Shown: positions 26,381 through 38,740, counted from the first letter of the stretch. The stretch: DNA of 64,000 bases from Loxodes magnus (GCA_946699065.1 CAMPDV010000013.1:1695727-1759726); one strand, 5' to 3'. The notes: generated by a model from the letters alone, not told the origin. Numbers and translations are program-made.

Positions 26381-28260
26381 TTCTTTTATTTAATAAATTT
26401 TTTATCTTGAATCTATAACTTCATTTAATTTTAATTTAAATAATAAGAATGAAAAGCAAATACTAAAGCGAAAAAAATGAAAGCTTAATTAATTATTTTA
26501 AATTAATTTTATGAAAGTAGTTTAAGTAAATAATATATATAATATTGATAATAATTAATAATTAATAATTAATAATTTATTCACCTTTTAAAACTGATTA
26601 GAAATTAAAGATAATTAAATAATAAATTTAAAACAAATAATTCAAGTATCATTGTTTTTAATTAAAAAAGAATTAAGGTAAATGATTCAGAAATTATCAT
26701 AAATAAAAAAATAATCATAAGTAAAAAAAAGTTAAAATTATAAAATGTTTTTTGATTAAATAGAATATTTAAAATAAAATCGCAAAATAATTTCAAAAAA
26801 AAATTTTGAGAGAAGCTGTTAATTTTCAAACTGAATTATATCTAAATTATGACTTACAAAAATCTATTTTAAAGAAAAAAGGATTTTTAATGAATGGTTA
26901 GCTCTTTTACATAGACATACGACTTAAAAGCAATTTTAATAACAATATTTTAATTTATTTTAATTTAATTGATAAGGATTAAATATTTATAAAAAAATAA
27001 AATAATAATAGCAAATTTTTTTTAATAAAACATAATTTCTTAACATAATGAAATATTTTGATATTTTTTATGAACAGTCTAGAAATAAAAAAGGAGAGTA
27101 AACGCATTTTTTATTATTTAATATAAATTATGTTAGAAAAATATTAATTAAGTTTTAAATATAAAGTAACTTTTTCCATTAATTATATATATCACATTTT
27201 TTTATAGTCAAATAGGAGACTTATTATCTAAATAACAAATCTAAATTTTTTATTTGATTTTCTAATTTTTTTATGTTTTTTCATTCAATATTTAATTTTT
27301 CTATTTTTTAGTTACAATTTTATATTTATAAAATTTTTCTCTTAAAGATTTTACGAAAAAAATAAACTTGCCTTATTATTTAAAAAACCTAAAAGTTTTT
27401 TATAGTTTATTTCGCTATTTTCCTGATTTTTTCTTTTTTATAATTAATATTAAACTTAAAATGATCGATTATAAAGAAATTTTACGAAGCACATGTTATA
27501 GATTAAATTTAAATAAATTTTTTTGTTCTATCTTAATATTTTGAAATAATTTTTTCTTGTACTTATATTTCTTCAAGTTAAATATTTATTTTATTAAACT
27601 AAAGTAATTTTTTAGAATATATTAAATATTTTCTTTTTTATTCGTTTTAAACCTAAAACGTTTTAAAAAATTTTAAAACTGTTAAACGTTAAGTAAAAAC
27701 CCAATTTTTTTATTTTGTATTATATTAAAAATATAAATATATTGAGAAAATAAAAAAAATAAACTATAACAAAATACAATTTGGTTTTTTTTTCGCAATA
27801 ATTTATAAGAAAAAATGTACTTTAAAAAAGTTAAATCGTAAGTAAGAATCAAGCCAAAAAAATTTAAAAAAAACGTATTTAAAACAACAAATAAAATGAA
27901 ACATCAAAAAAAATTTCTTTAGAAAATATAAAACATGTAAATTATAAATATATCTTCAAATAAAAATGTCTAAATAAAAATTAAAAAAATGTCTAATTAA
28001 AAAAAACGAACAAAAAATGCCAAAGAATAAATAATAAACAAAAAAGATTTCATAATGAAAAACATAAAAAATTAAAAGTAAAAAAATTGAAAAAAAATGA
28101 ATAAAAAATGTAAAAATAAAGCCAAAAAGATTAAAAAAATTAATTAAAAAGCATCAAAAGAAGAAAACTATGTTAAAAAATTAAAAAAAATAAAATTAAA
28201 TAATAAATGAATCTAGAAATTTAAAAAGAATTTTTGAAGATTATATTTTGAAGCATAAGC
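26380..28260. other. AT-rich low-complexity stretch
   Basis: Long runs of A and T with 'aaaaaat'-type motifs on both strands. No gene, RNA or repeat unit is recognised. The base composition is among the most extreme in the window. Confidence 0.5.
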
Positions 28261-28269
28261 TTAAGAGAG

Positions 28270-29400
28270 ATGTGTGAAGAAAATCAGTGATAAATTTCTT
28301 ATAAAAAAAACTAGATTCATTCATTGACACACAGGAATTAAGATTGCTCAAAATTATAATTTTAAGAGTAAGCATAGAAAGAAATCTCGAGAAGATAAAA
28401 TACCTAGAATAACTAAATAAAAAATGAAATCATGCATTGACAGACAGAATTTCAGATAACTTGAAGAATAGAAGTTTAAAAATAAGCTTAAGAGAGAATC
28501 TGGGATAGATTAGATAATGAGAATACTAAGAAAATTTGACTAAAAAATGGCAGACAGAAAGTAAACAACTTAAAAATATGATTTTTAATAATATCGTAAA
28601 GAGAGCAGTCTGAGGTAGATTAGATAATGAGACTAACTAAGAAAATTTGACTGAAAGAATTGACAGATATAAGTTAAAATACTTGAAGATTAGACTTTTA
28701 ATAATAAGCTTGAGCAATAAGTCTGAGATAGATCAGATAAATATAATAACTAAATAAAAACTGGATTCATTCATCGACAGGCAGAAATTAAAATAACAGA
28801 ATAAAATTTAAAATTAAGCTATAAAGAACATTCTCTAGTAGATCAGAGAAACGCATAACTAATTTTTAACTAGATTTTCATCGGCAGACCGAACTTTTAA
28901 GAACTTATTGATTAGATTAAATCAAATAAGTTTAAGAGAGAAGTTTGAGACAGATCAAGTAATTGGAATAACTAAGTAACAACTCGATTCCTTTATCGAC
29001 AAATAGGAATTAAGAATACTTGAAGACTTGACTTTATTATTGTACTTTTGAAAGAGATCTCAAGAAGATCAGATACCTAGAATAATTAAGTACAACCGGA
29101 CTCATTAATCGAAGACAAATCTTAATATTATTTGAATATTTAACATTAAATAATAATTTAAGAGAGAAACCTGATATAGATAAAATAAATATAATAACTA
29201 AGTACCAATGAAATAATTCATCAAAGACAGAATCTAAAATACTTGACTATTTGAATTTTAAATAAGTTTAAGGGAAAAGTATGAGGTAGATCAGATAATT
29301 GGATTAACTAAGTAGTAATTGGATTCATTCATCGACAGATAGAATTTTTAAATATTTAATGGTTTGACTTTTTATAATTAGATTAAGAGGAATCTGAAGT
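28270..29400. repeat. Degenerate ~112-bp tandem satellite, about 10 units
   Basis: A motif like 'gattcattcatcgacagaca' recurs near 28320, 28435, 28548, 28660, 28770, 28880, 28990, 29100, 29213 and 29325, a spacing of about 108-116 bp. Within units, 'gataagcttaagagagaa', 'tctgagatagatcagataa' and 'ataactaagta' recur in the same order. Copies are well diverged, so the array is old or under weak homogenisation. Confidence 0.8.
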
Positions 29401-32217
29401 AAGAATGAGTTTTCTTACTTTCATAATATGAAATGTTCAACTTGGCTTATTGTAAGTTTTATTGATTTTTTTAATTTTTAATTTTTTAATTTTCATTTTT
29501 TATTTAAGAGTTGATAAATTTTTTTTATAGCTTTTGATTTTTTAAGTTATTTAATCTCTTTTATTGTGATTTTCCCGTGTTTTTTAAAGTTTATTTTTTA
29601 ATATTCTTTCTCAATCGTTTTGAGATTTTTAATTTAATTCGTTTTTTAATGTGCTTATTTTTTTATTCTTATATCTTAATAATTTCTAATATTTCGTTAT
29701 TTTTCTTTATTTTTTCCGCTTTTAAAACTTAAGAACTTGGCCATTTTCAGAGACTTCTATTTTATGATAAATATTTCTTATTTTATAAAGTTTTTATTTC
29801 ATTTTAGTTATCTCATATTTTTTAATATTTTTGTCTATTAAATTAAATATTTTTTCAGATTGGTAGTTTCTAAAATATTTTCAAAGCTTTTCAATTTTTA
29901 TATATTTAAGATTAAGATTAATAATTCTTTAAGCATGGAGTTTAGTGTTTGGAGGTTCTCAGTATAAATCAATCTTGTTTCTCTATATTTAAAAATTAAC
30001 AAGAAAAGTAAAATAGAGATCTAATGTTAAGATTGAGATTATTGAAGATACAAAATATTTCAAAAATGTTTGATTTTTCTTATCTGATGTAAAAAGTAAT
30101 TATTTCTATTTATTTGCTAAAAAAACTCTCTAAGATGATAATTAACTTAGATTAGAACCGACTAAAGTAATTTTAATTTATAAGTCCTGTTCAATTCTAT
30201 TTGATAATCCTAGACATAAATTTTAATAAATAAATCCTTTATATTTGGTAATAAAATAATAAAATTATATTTCAAGATTTCCTGTAAAACTGCAAGCAAT
30301 AATAAAAAATTGCTTATTTGGCAAACAAGTTTAATAATCTATAATGGACATTTAAATTCTTCTAAAAATTGTATTTCAATATCAAGAAAATTTAATTCTT
30401 TAAATTAAGAAAGGAAGTAGTTAATAAGTAATTATATTATGTATCGAAAATTATAAGAGTAATAAATAAAATTTGAAAACTTCATTTTTGTAAATATGTA
30501 ATTTATAATGAACAAGTCTAAATGCGTTATTAACATTTTTTTAAAGATTGAAATTAGAATAGAAGCTCTAGATTAAGCAGCTTAGTAATTTTAATAACAT
30601 CATTTCTTCCAATTCCTGAATTATTGAAAAACTATAGTAAGAGCATATTAATTAGGTAATTGAATAGAAAATTTTATAACGACAAACTAGCACCTTGAAT
30701 TTCATAGCTGCTCCTTAAACTTATTAAAAGTTATTTTTACTTTAAGAAAAAGCTTAATAGGATAATTTGATTAGAGAAAAATAAATTAGAAATACAAGAA
30801 AAATAAAGTTTAAATATTTCAGATAAATCTTGAAAGAACTCGAGCAAAATTAAAGGGATAAAATAAGATTAAATATGATTTAACTTTGTTAAAGCTAAGC
30901 TTTATTTAAAAATAAAAGAGAGCTAGATGATTTAGTTAAAAACTTATTCTCAAAGTAGAAAAATTTATTGAATAAAAAAGATTTTCTTTAAAATTATTAT
31001 TTAATAAAAGAGTCTTTTCGTATTTCAAAATTTAACTTTTAGATCTTAATAAAAGATAGATTTTTACGAAATAGATTTGAAATAAATTAAAAAATTTACA
31101 AATAAATAGTTTCTATCATTCATAGAAAAAATATTAGTAACTTCAAAACAAACAAATTTCTAAACTGATAAAAAATTATTGTATAAACTTAAAATGAGGA
31201 ACTAATAAGAAATTTTAGTCAAAAAACATTAAAATTCACAATTTTAGAAAAAACTGTAGCTAAAAATTAAAAAAGAAGTACAAAAGAAATGATAATCTGT
31301 AATAAGAAAATAAAATAGAACTTAATTAAGAGAGGAAACCATTTCAATAACTTCGAATATACAAATTTATTTTTAAAAGCGAGTCTTTATTATTTTCTTT
31401 CAAAAATAAAGTCAAAATGAATGATTTTCTTTTACAGAGATCAACATATGAAAAAAGGTTCTATTTTATAATTTTATCTTTAAGCAATTTCTTGATTCAT
31501 GAGAGAGATCCTTTCAGTAATTTTGATAATCCGAAATTCTCAAATATAAATAGTGATGATATCTACATCTAACTTATTTGTGACAGAACGTTCATAAAAG
31601 AATTATATAAAAATTTTCATTTTTAGAATGGGCTTGTAAGATTACAAAATTTAGCTTTTGTATCAGATGAACCAGCAATAAATTTTATTTTAAATAAACC
31701 AAGCAAGTTTCAAGATTCTTTTATTTTTTTTATTTACTTTTTATTTCGAGTCTTGAAATTTTAAACCATTAAAATCAACAATTTGCATATTCACATTCTT
31801 ATAAGTTTTTTCTATTAGATTTTTGCGAGTAACTAATTCTGTAAATATTTTAGATTCTTTATATTATGATTCTTAAAATGTTTAAAATAACGTTATGCTT
31901 TATATTATTACTTTCTAAACTTTATAGTTTTTAAAGCTTTTTAATATTATTTTGCAATTACAAGACTTAGAGTATTTATCATATCAATATTTTTAAATAA
32001 AGATTTTTTTTTCTCTTTTTATGCAATAATATAAAGCTTAAAGTAAGTTATATAAATTATTTGCTTTGATAAGTAATAAAAGCATAATATATTATACTTA
32101 ACTAATCTTTTAAGTGCTTTATATTCTTTTAAAATGATGAGTAAATGGAGAGAATTTAATGGAAAATTTTATTTTAAGACTTTTTTATAAGTAATAATTT
32201 TGATTTTATTTCTAGAG
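29400..32217. other. AT-rich region downstream of the channel gene
   Basis: T-rich then A-rich sequence with no recognisable coding motif. It lies beyond the 3' end of the minus-strand channel gene. Confidence 0.45.
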
Positions 32218-34432
32218 TCATTGTATTTAGGACTTTGCACTTAGCAGCCTAATAATTGAGTCCAGTTTTACTTCAATTGAGTCAATCTTTTTATCGGTAG
32301 AACTAGTTTGAATTTTAAGGAGTTCGACTTCTTTCATTTTCTCCTCGATAGAATTTACCTTTCCATCAATAGAGCTTGTTTAAGTCTTAAGTATCTCTAT
32401 TTCTTTCACTTTCTCCTCAATAGAACTTGCTTAAATCTTAAGAATCTCTATTTCTTTTGCTGTTTTCTCAAGAAAAGAGATTGTATTATTTTTTCCTTCA
32501 AGAGAATCTATCTTAGTAATTTTTCCTTCTAGAATATCTAATTTATTTGTGTTTTAATCAATTTTTTCGTTGATTTTATCTTCAGTCTTTTTGATGCATT
32601 CTCTTACATCCGCAACTTTTCCTTCCCATCCAAAACCTTCTTCTTGATAGTAATTATCACAAATATGAAGATATTATCCGTTATTTTTTGGATTTCATAA
32701 TGAAAGGATCTGTTCTATCTCAAGAAGAACTTCAGTTTTTTCTCTATAGTCATAATAGACTTGCTAGATTTAAAACTCATCAAAGGAATCTCCTAGAATA
32801 GAGATGATCATATTAAGCATTATCACTACATTTAAAATAATAGCTAAGAGGAATGTAGTATATATTATATCCAATCCTTCCCTATCAAATACTCCTGAAT
32901 CTCCTGCTATCAAATCAAAAGATGAAATTCATAAGCTTTTAAATGAGACTTCTTCACCCTTTGCTGCAATATATAGAAGACCAAATGCTAGTGTGGTATA
33001 AACCATTATAGTAAGGAAGTATCTTATTTTGTAAAAGGAATCTAAAATCAGCTTTATGTAATATCTTGTTTCGTCAAACGATCTAAATGCTGTAATTCCA
33101 CGTAATACGTTCAATAGTAGAAAAATTCAGTTAAATGCTTCTATATAGATATCAAAAGCGCAAAAAAATATCCATGGAATTATGCAAATGATTCTAGTAA
33201 TATCAACTATATTCCAAGCATCCTTAAAATAATCTAATCTAGTTATTCTAATTTAAAGCTATTCCCAAGCAAGCAAACACGCATTTATTAGCACCAATAA
33301 AATCAAGGAAAGGTAAAAAAAACAAAAAGGTTTAATCATCAAAACAACAATAAGAAATAAATTAAGTCATATCAAGCAAGAAATACCAAAGATTATATAT
33401 CATAAGTAATTTCACTTTAAATTAATATAACTTCTTATTATTTTATGTTTGTATAAATCTTTATCTTTTGAGACTAGGAATGAATTTAATAGCTAAATAC
33501 TTTAATCAGATCCAACAACAGAAGGCAGTTTGAATTTAGATGTAGATATTTTAAGATGTTCTTTAGATTAATCATCTATTTATGAATTAGTTTCCTGAGG
33601 TAAATCTCTTTAATAAATACTTTATTCTTAGTTAGCAAAAGGAAGTTTTTACTAAAATAATAAGAAACTTTAGACAAAAAAGTCTGAGAATTTGATGCGA
33701 TAATCTTACTCAACATACCGATAGTCACGAAGATTTTTGTCAAAGTAAAGTAGATTGTTAAGTAAAGAACCCAAAAATGTAGAAGAATTACTTATAATAT
33801 CAGAAAAATCAAGTTATAAAGATAAATATGTAGCTCTTTAGGTTATAAATTCACTATTTTCAAGTTAAGATATGCAATCCAAGATTAAATCAATCGTACT
33901 TTAATGCTAGTAAAAAATAGAATAAAACAAAGGAGAATGGCCAAAAACATCAGACCGCAACTATATCTAATAGTTTTTAAATGCTAATTGTAAAATTTCA
34001 GTTTTTCCTAAAAAGCTACAGAAATGAAGAGGAGTAAATAAAAATTAAGTAAACGTGCAATCTCATGAAAAAATTTATTAAAAATTATCTGAAAACAAAT
34101 TCTATCAAGTAGTTAATAAAGTCAATATGGAAATATTTTGCAAAGGAATAAAATAAAGACCGTACAAAAATTAATAATTTTTAGTGAAATTCGGAATAGA
34201 TACAAACTTGCAAGAAAATTAAGAAAAGAATCTTTAGATGTTTCAGAGTTTTATAGATGAGTCATAAGAAGAGCTAGCGAGTATATTTCCATCTGGACTA
34301 AAGGTAACTTTAGTGACAGTATCTGTATGTCCTTAAAGCGTCATAATTTCTTAATGAGTTTATAGGTTTCATAGTTTTATATTTGAGTCTTCAGAAGAGC
34401 TAGCGAGTGTATTTCCATCTGGACTGACTTTA
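32218..34432 (-). CDS. WD40 - ankyrin-like - 6TM cation-channel - coiled-coil protein, N-terminus missing
   Basis: The minus strand is in one frame for about 735 codons, ending at TGA 32218-32220. In order it has two WD40 blades (SPDGNTLASSSEDSNIKLWN near 34425-34370, then HTDTVTKVTFSPDGNILASS near 34330-34270; both 'KLW' Trp are TGA), an ankyrin-like stretch TPLHFCSFLGKTEILQLAF (near 34035), a linker, and about six hydrophobic helices (33420-32780). The last pair flanks a pore-like loop and ends LNMIISILGDSFDEF (near 32790), the S6 signature of TRP/polycystin-type ion-transport domains. A C-terminal coiled coil contains repeated KTxxSSIDGKVxxIEE units (32480-32260), suggesting oligomerisation. 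The frame reaches the LINE boundary at about 34432 with no start codon or earlier blades, so the gene is 5'-truncated or interrupted there. Confidence 0.85.
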
Positions 34433-34439
34433 TCAATAA

Positions 34440-37400
34440 TTCTATAGTATATTGGGAAAATATAACTCAGAGAAAATATAAAATAAATAGGTTATAAGAT
34501 GCAATAGATAGGCTAAAATATTAAGATATTTCCTACAAACTTATCTAGAATTCTTTTAAATAGATTAAGATAATCTTGAAGATTAATATGAATGCATCAA
34601 AAGTAATATTTAAGACAATGCTGATCAAACATTAGGTTCGTTTATTCCAGACTCAAATTATAACAAACTTCCTCGAGCTCTCACAAAGAAATATATAGAG
34701 GCAAAAAGAGCTAACTCAGAATATAAGGAAGCTCACGTAAAATTTGGAAGAATAAACTAGCAAGTAACTAATCTTCATGAGGAAGCAAAACGACTTTGGA
34801 AAGATTTCAAGTATAATCTATGAAAATTTAAAAAGAACAAAGCAAAAAAGAAATTTCTACTTCTTAATGGAGATTCTAAGGAAATTTTTTCACAAGTTAA
34901 GAAAATTCTAAATCCTTTGAAGAGAAATACTATGAACTTTAATTAAGAAATCAAAAATAAATTCATTGAATCATGGGAAAATTGTGTTTTTAACAAGCAT
35001 TCTAATCTAACTCAAGAATAGATAAATCTTAGTAATTAAAAAATAGATAAAATATACGATAATATTTAAGAAATTAAAGATTATCCACTCTCGTATTTGT
35101 AAGGATTTGATCTTTTTACCATAAAAGAAATATAATAAATTATAAAAGAAATTCCGAATGGAAAAGCAGCTGGTCCAGATGGAATAAAAGGCGAACTTCT
35201 GAAATTTGGTGGATAATATTTATTAATAATTCTTCATTCTTTTCTGAATAATATGCTAAGACTTGGAAGAATCCCTTAGGAATTAAATATATCGGTGATA
35301 ATTCCAATATTTAAAAAAGGAAATAAAGATGATTGGAAAAACTGACTACCTATTTCTCTTATTAATACTATTCTAAAACTATATAATAAAGCTTTAACAA
35401 AAAGAATATACAATCTGATTTATTAGAGAAATTTGATTCACCCTTCATAAATGGGATTTATGAAAAACAGATAAACAACTTAATAAATTTGAATAATATA
35501 ACAAATAATTGATAACTATCGGAAATGTGCTAAAGGTAAGACTAAATTGATAGCAACACTGATAGACGTTGAAAAAATGTTTTACTCAATAGAAAGAAGA
35601 CTCTTGTTTGATTAACTTAAGAGAGTTAAACTACCACTTGGAATAATAATAGCATTAGAATCGCTTTATAAAAACCTAAATTCTTCATTTATCATAGATG
35701 GTAAGAGCACCAGAACTTTATAATTTAACAATGGAGTTATGTAAGGAAGTTCTCATGGACCAGTTTTAGCATTATTGTATTATGACACAGTAATTAGATA
35801 TCTGGAAAGTAAAAGTAACTAATTGGGATTTAAATGCCAGGATTCAAGTATTAGCTTCGCTTGTAAAGGATGGGTAGATGATCTTATTCTTCTTTCCAAA
35901 TCTGCAAAGTAGATGTAGAATTTAATAAATGAAGCAAATAAAGCTTTTGCATGAACACATTTAAAGATTAATGTTACCAAATCCGAATGCATCTAATTTC
36001 TAAAGAAGAATCAGAAATAATAAATTTTAAATTTATGATTAGGAAATTAACCAATTGCTTAAAAAGAACAAGTAACATATTTAGGAGTTATTCTACATTA
36101 GAAGAAGAACTTAAATCCCCATTGCAAAGAAGTTGCATTCAAATATATAGCTGCAATGAAGAAAGCTGTTTTTTAACTGATGAGATATAAGAATGTAACT
36201 CCTTGACATTTTAAAACTTTATGTAGACTTTTTACATTACCTAAAGCAGAATATGGAGGAGACTTAGTACCATGAAGTATTCAAAAAGGAGTAACTGGAG
36301 TTTTGAACAGAATAGAATCAAGCATGAGATTAATTTCAAGAAAAGCTTTTTAAGTAGCAACTTCAACATTTAATGAATCATGTTATATAGACCTGAATTG
36401 ATAACCCTTTAAGCACATTATGGCTATAAAATTCTTCAGATTCTACCATAAAATTAAATAAGAAAGTATTGATTTTCCAAAATCAACAATAGGCTCTCTT
36501 TTCATTAATATATGGAAAAAAGGATTTCAATACTACGATTAAGTGTAGCAATTATCAGACCTTTATAATATCGATCTGCAGAATTAATAGAATAATACCA
36601 ATCTTAAAACTTTTACTAAACATGTAAGAGAAAAAATACAACAATATTTCTACAAAGTAGCTACTAAAAAATTTATGAGGATGAAAACAGCTAAAGTATA
36701 TACTGAATAATTTGGTAATCTTTAACAATTTCCACAAATTACTTATACTAAATTAAACAAATAGTATAGACGAGAAATTATCAGTATATATAAACTTAGA
36801 ACCTAAACTTATAATTTCCGTAAGGATCTTTAAGATCGTCATTACCCAATTGATAATCCCTTTTGTATGTGTGGAGAGTATAAAACTTTCGAGCATATCT
36901 TTAAATGTGTGTACTATTCTAATATAATGAATTGATTATCGGAAAAGATCGGAAATTATGACTTAAGGCGCCTTATACTATACGATCAAGAATATCTAAA
37001 CTCATTTTCAAGGTCTAAATTGGAGAATTTAGACTTATAAATCAAAATATTTCATAAGAAGCTAATGATAAGGAGACTTGAGATTCTAGAAATGGAGAAA
37101 GCAAAAAAGGAAGAAGCTAAAGATGAATAGAAAGAAGAACTAATTAAAGAAAATGATGAAATGTAAACAAGATTAAAAAACTATTTAAAAACATTTACTA
37201 ACGTCTATAATTGAAAGAAGCAATTCTTGCAATTAAAGACGTCAAAAAACTCTTTTAGTTTAAATTTAATTATAAAAAAGATAAATTATAAAGAATTTAT
37301 AGCTAATTAATACAAAGATAAATTATTACAAATAAGTACTTGAAAAAAAATGGAATAATCTATTCGCCTTTCCAAAAACCAAATTAAGAACGCAAAAAGG

Positions 37401-38144
37401 AAAGCTGCGAAACTAATGCAGAAACAATAATAAGAAGAAGATAAATCAAGTTCCTCATCTGAAGGAAAAGTTATAATTGGAACAATAGAGACGAATCCAT
37501 TAAAAGTACAAAAATAATCAGAAATCTAAATATAAATTGACTAAATGAAAACAATAATACAAAATTATTAGGAAACAATTTACAATCAAGGGGAAAAAAT
37601 AAGAGAACTAATGAATACTATCGAAGATTAAAACAACGAGCTACTAATAATAAGACGACAATTGATTTAAAATAATTTAGTCACGGAATAGTAACTATAT
37701 GAATAATCTCAATCGAATTTTAAGCAAGAATAAAATATGATTATTGAAAAAGTTTCTACATAAGCAAACATCCAAGAAAAATAGAATGACGAAAAGATTA
37801 ATATAGAATTACTCCAAAGAATCGATTAACTTGAAAAAAAGTATTTCTGAAGAGATTCAAGAAAAGACCAATCAAAAATTGCTATTATTGCAAATCAAAG
37901 TGACACCTATTACAAAATTGCGATCAGTGAAGATAAATTTAGATGAAAGAACAACAAAGAACGTTAAGAATGCTTAGCAGACTCTGAATCACCGAAACGG
38001 GAATTTACAAGAAGAAGATATTCGTATAAAAGACAGAAGATTCTCAGTGGTTCCATCCACAAAAAAAATGGCGTGGTATCCATCCACGCTAAAAAAAATG
38101 GTAGCAAAAGCCTGGTTGAAAATCCAGGGAATGCTAAACTTTAA
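34440..38144 (+). CDS. LINE reverse transcriptase with long C-terminal coiled-coil extension
   Basis: The frame stays open for more than 1200 codons with TAA/TAG = Gln and TGA = Trp. It has a basic helical N-terminal linker, NGKAAGPDGIKGELLKFG (near 35160), DDWKNWLPISLINT with TGA Trp (near 35330), QMGFMKNRQTTQQ (near 35450), catalytic LIDVEKMFYSI (near 35560), GVMQGSSHGPVLALLYYD (near 35735), the polymerase box WVDD (35871-35882), KAEYGGDLVPWS (near 36245) and a C-terminal finger CMCGEYKTFEHIFKC (36864-36908), typical of non-LTR elements. After the finger come long Lys/Glu- and Gln-rich helices, including QMKTIIQNYQETIYNQGEKI (near 37540), and a basic tail. The true stop is uncertain. Either the frame reads through the 3' hairpins or an earlier TGA terminates it. 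Confidence 0.85.
35871..35882 (+). other. RT catalytic box W-V-D-D
   Basis: The codons are TGG GTA GAT GAT, preceded by GGA. Both Asp residues expected in the polymerase box are present, and the usual aromatic F/Y before them is Trp. The QG pair upstream is encoded by TAA GGA at 35742-35747. Confidence 0.9.
38071..38128 (+). other. LINE copy 2 terminal hairpin pair
   Basis: Hairpin 1 at 38071-38089 is GCGTGG / TATCCAT / CCACGC. Hairpin 2 at 38111-38128 is CCTGG / TTGAAAAT / CCAGG. Upstream is a partly duplicated 'ggttccatccac-aaaaaaaatgg' (38049-38100). The same pair, with changed stems, closes the copies at 25.6 kb and 21.3 kb. RT recognition of a 3' stem-loop is known for several LINE clades. 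Confidence 0.75.
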
Positions 38145-38470
38145 TTACTTTTAGTTTACTATTATAATTATTACAAATAAGTGACTATTATTGAACTGAT
38201 ACTAGAGACAAAGCTAATATGCTTATATAATTTATTTAGATATTAAGATAGTTAAAAGATAATAAATTATGGAAAAATTTGAGAATCGAAATGAGATATC
38301 TTTACTAATTAAATTTTGAATATAATATAATAGACTTGATTTAAGATTATTTAAAATAAACTTAATAAAATATAAAGAAATAAAGTAATCTATTTATTTT
38401 TAATAAGTTTTAAATATTATTTTTAGATTAAAAGCATTTAAATTCAATTTATTATATATATAATTTATTT
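38144..38470. other. AT-rich spacer after the LINE
   Basis: No coding motif is recognised. The missing WD40 blades of the channel gene were looked for here on the minus strand and not found. Confidence 0.45.
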
Positions 38471-38474
38471 TAAA

Positions 38475-38740
38475 TAGAGAAAAGTAATCCTCCAACTGAG
38501 ATCGACTTAAACTCTGGCAGCTTGAAATATGTCATGTGCAAAAAACGAACAAAAATATTGGTAGGAGCCAAGAGATAAAGAGACATCAAATAGTGTTAAT
38601 GATGAAAGATGCTAGATACTAAGGCCTCTAAGAGTTGCATTCCAATCACGATTCTATAGAAAGTAAGACTCATAAGGAAATGCTGACACCGTGAAAGAAA
38701 GTTTATTAAAGAATTGCGAGACCATTTGTTCTAGGTTGTA
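38475..38740 (+). repeat. Dispersed coding-like repeat, copy A (decayed)
   Basis: This is similar along its length to 42025-42335. It shares 'agtaatcctcca', 'gatgaaagat', 'agatactaagg', 'gagcattcc / gttgcattcc' and 'aaactttattaaaga'. The translated frame matching copy B is broken by indels here, so this copy appears decayed. The terminal hairpin seen in copy B is degenerate here (about 38713-38750). Confidence 0.6.

Larger units (their letters stand above)
34432..38144 (+). mobile_element. LINE (non-LTR retrotransposon) copy 2, RT open throughout
   Basis: The element abuts the 5' side of the minus-strand channel gene and runs to the hairpin-bearing 3' end at about 38144. No endonuclease-like domain precedes the RT, so it is probably 5'-truncated at the junction. 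The sequence around 34425-34440 switches from antisense WD40 coding to the LINE linker region that aligns with copy 1 (7000-6800). The other half of the channel gene is not recognisable beyond 38144. Boundaries are accurate to tens of bases only, and target-site duplications were not identified. Confidence 0.82.

Noticed and set aside
32308..32532. 74-codon plus-strand frame
   Set aside because: It is antisense to the repeated coiled coil of the minus-strand channel protein and merely mirrors its repeats.
35987..36190. 67-codon plus-strand frame inside the LINE
   Set aside because: It is out of frame with the RT, which is continuous here when TAA/TAG/TGA are read as sense.
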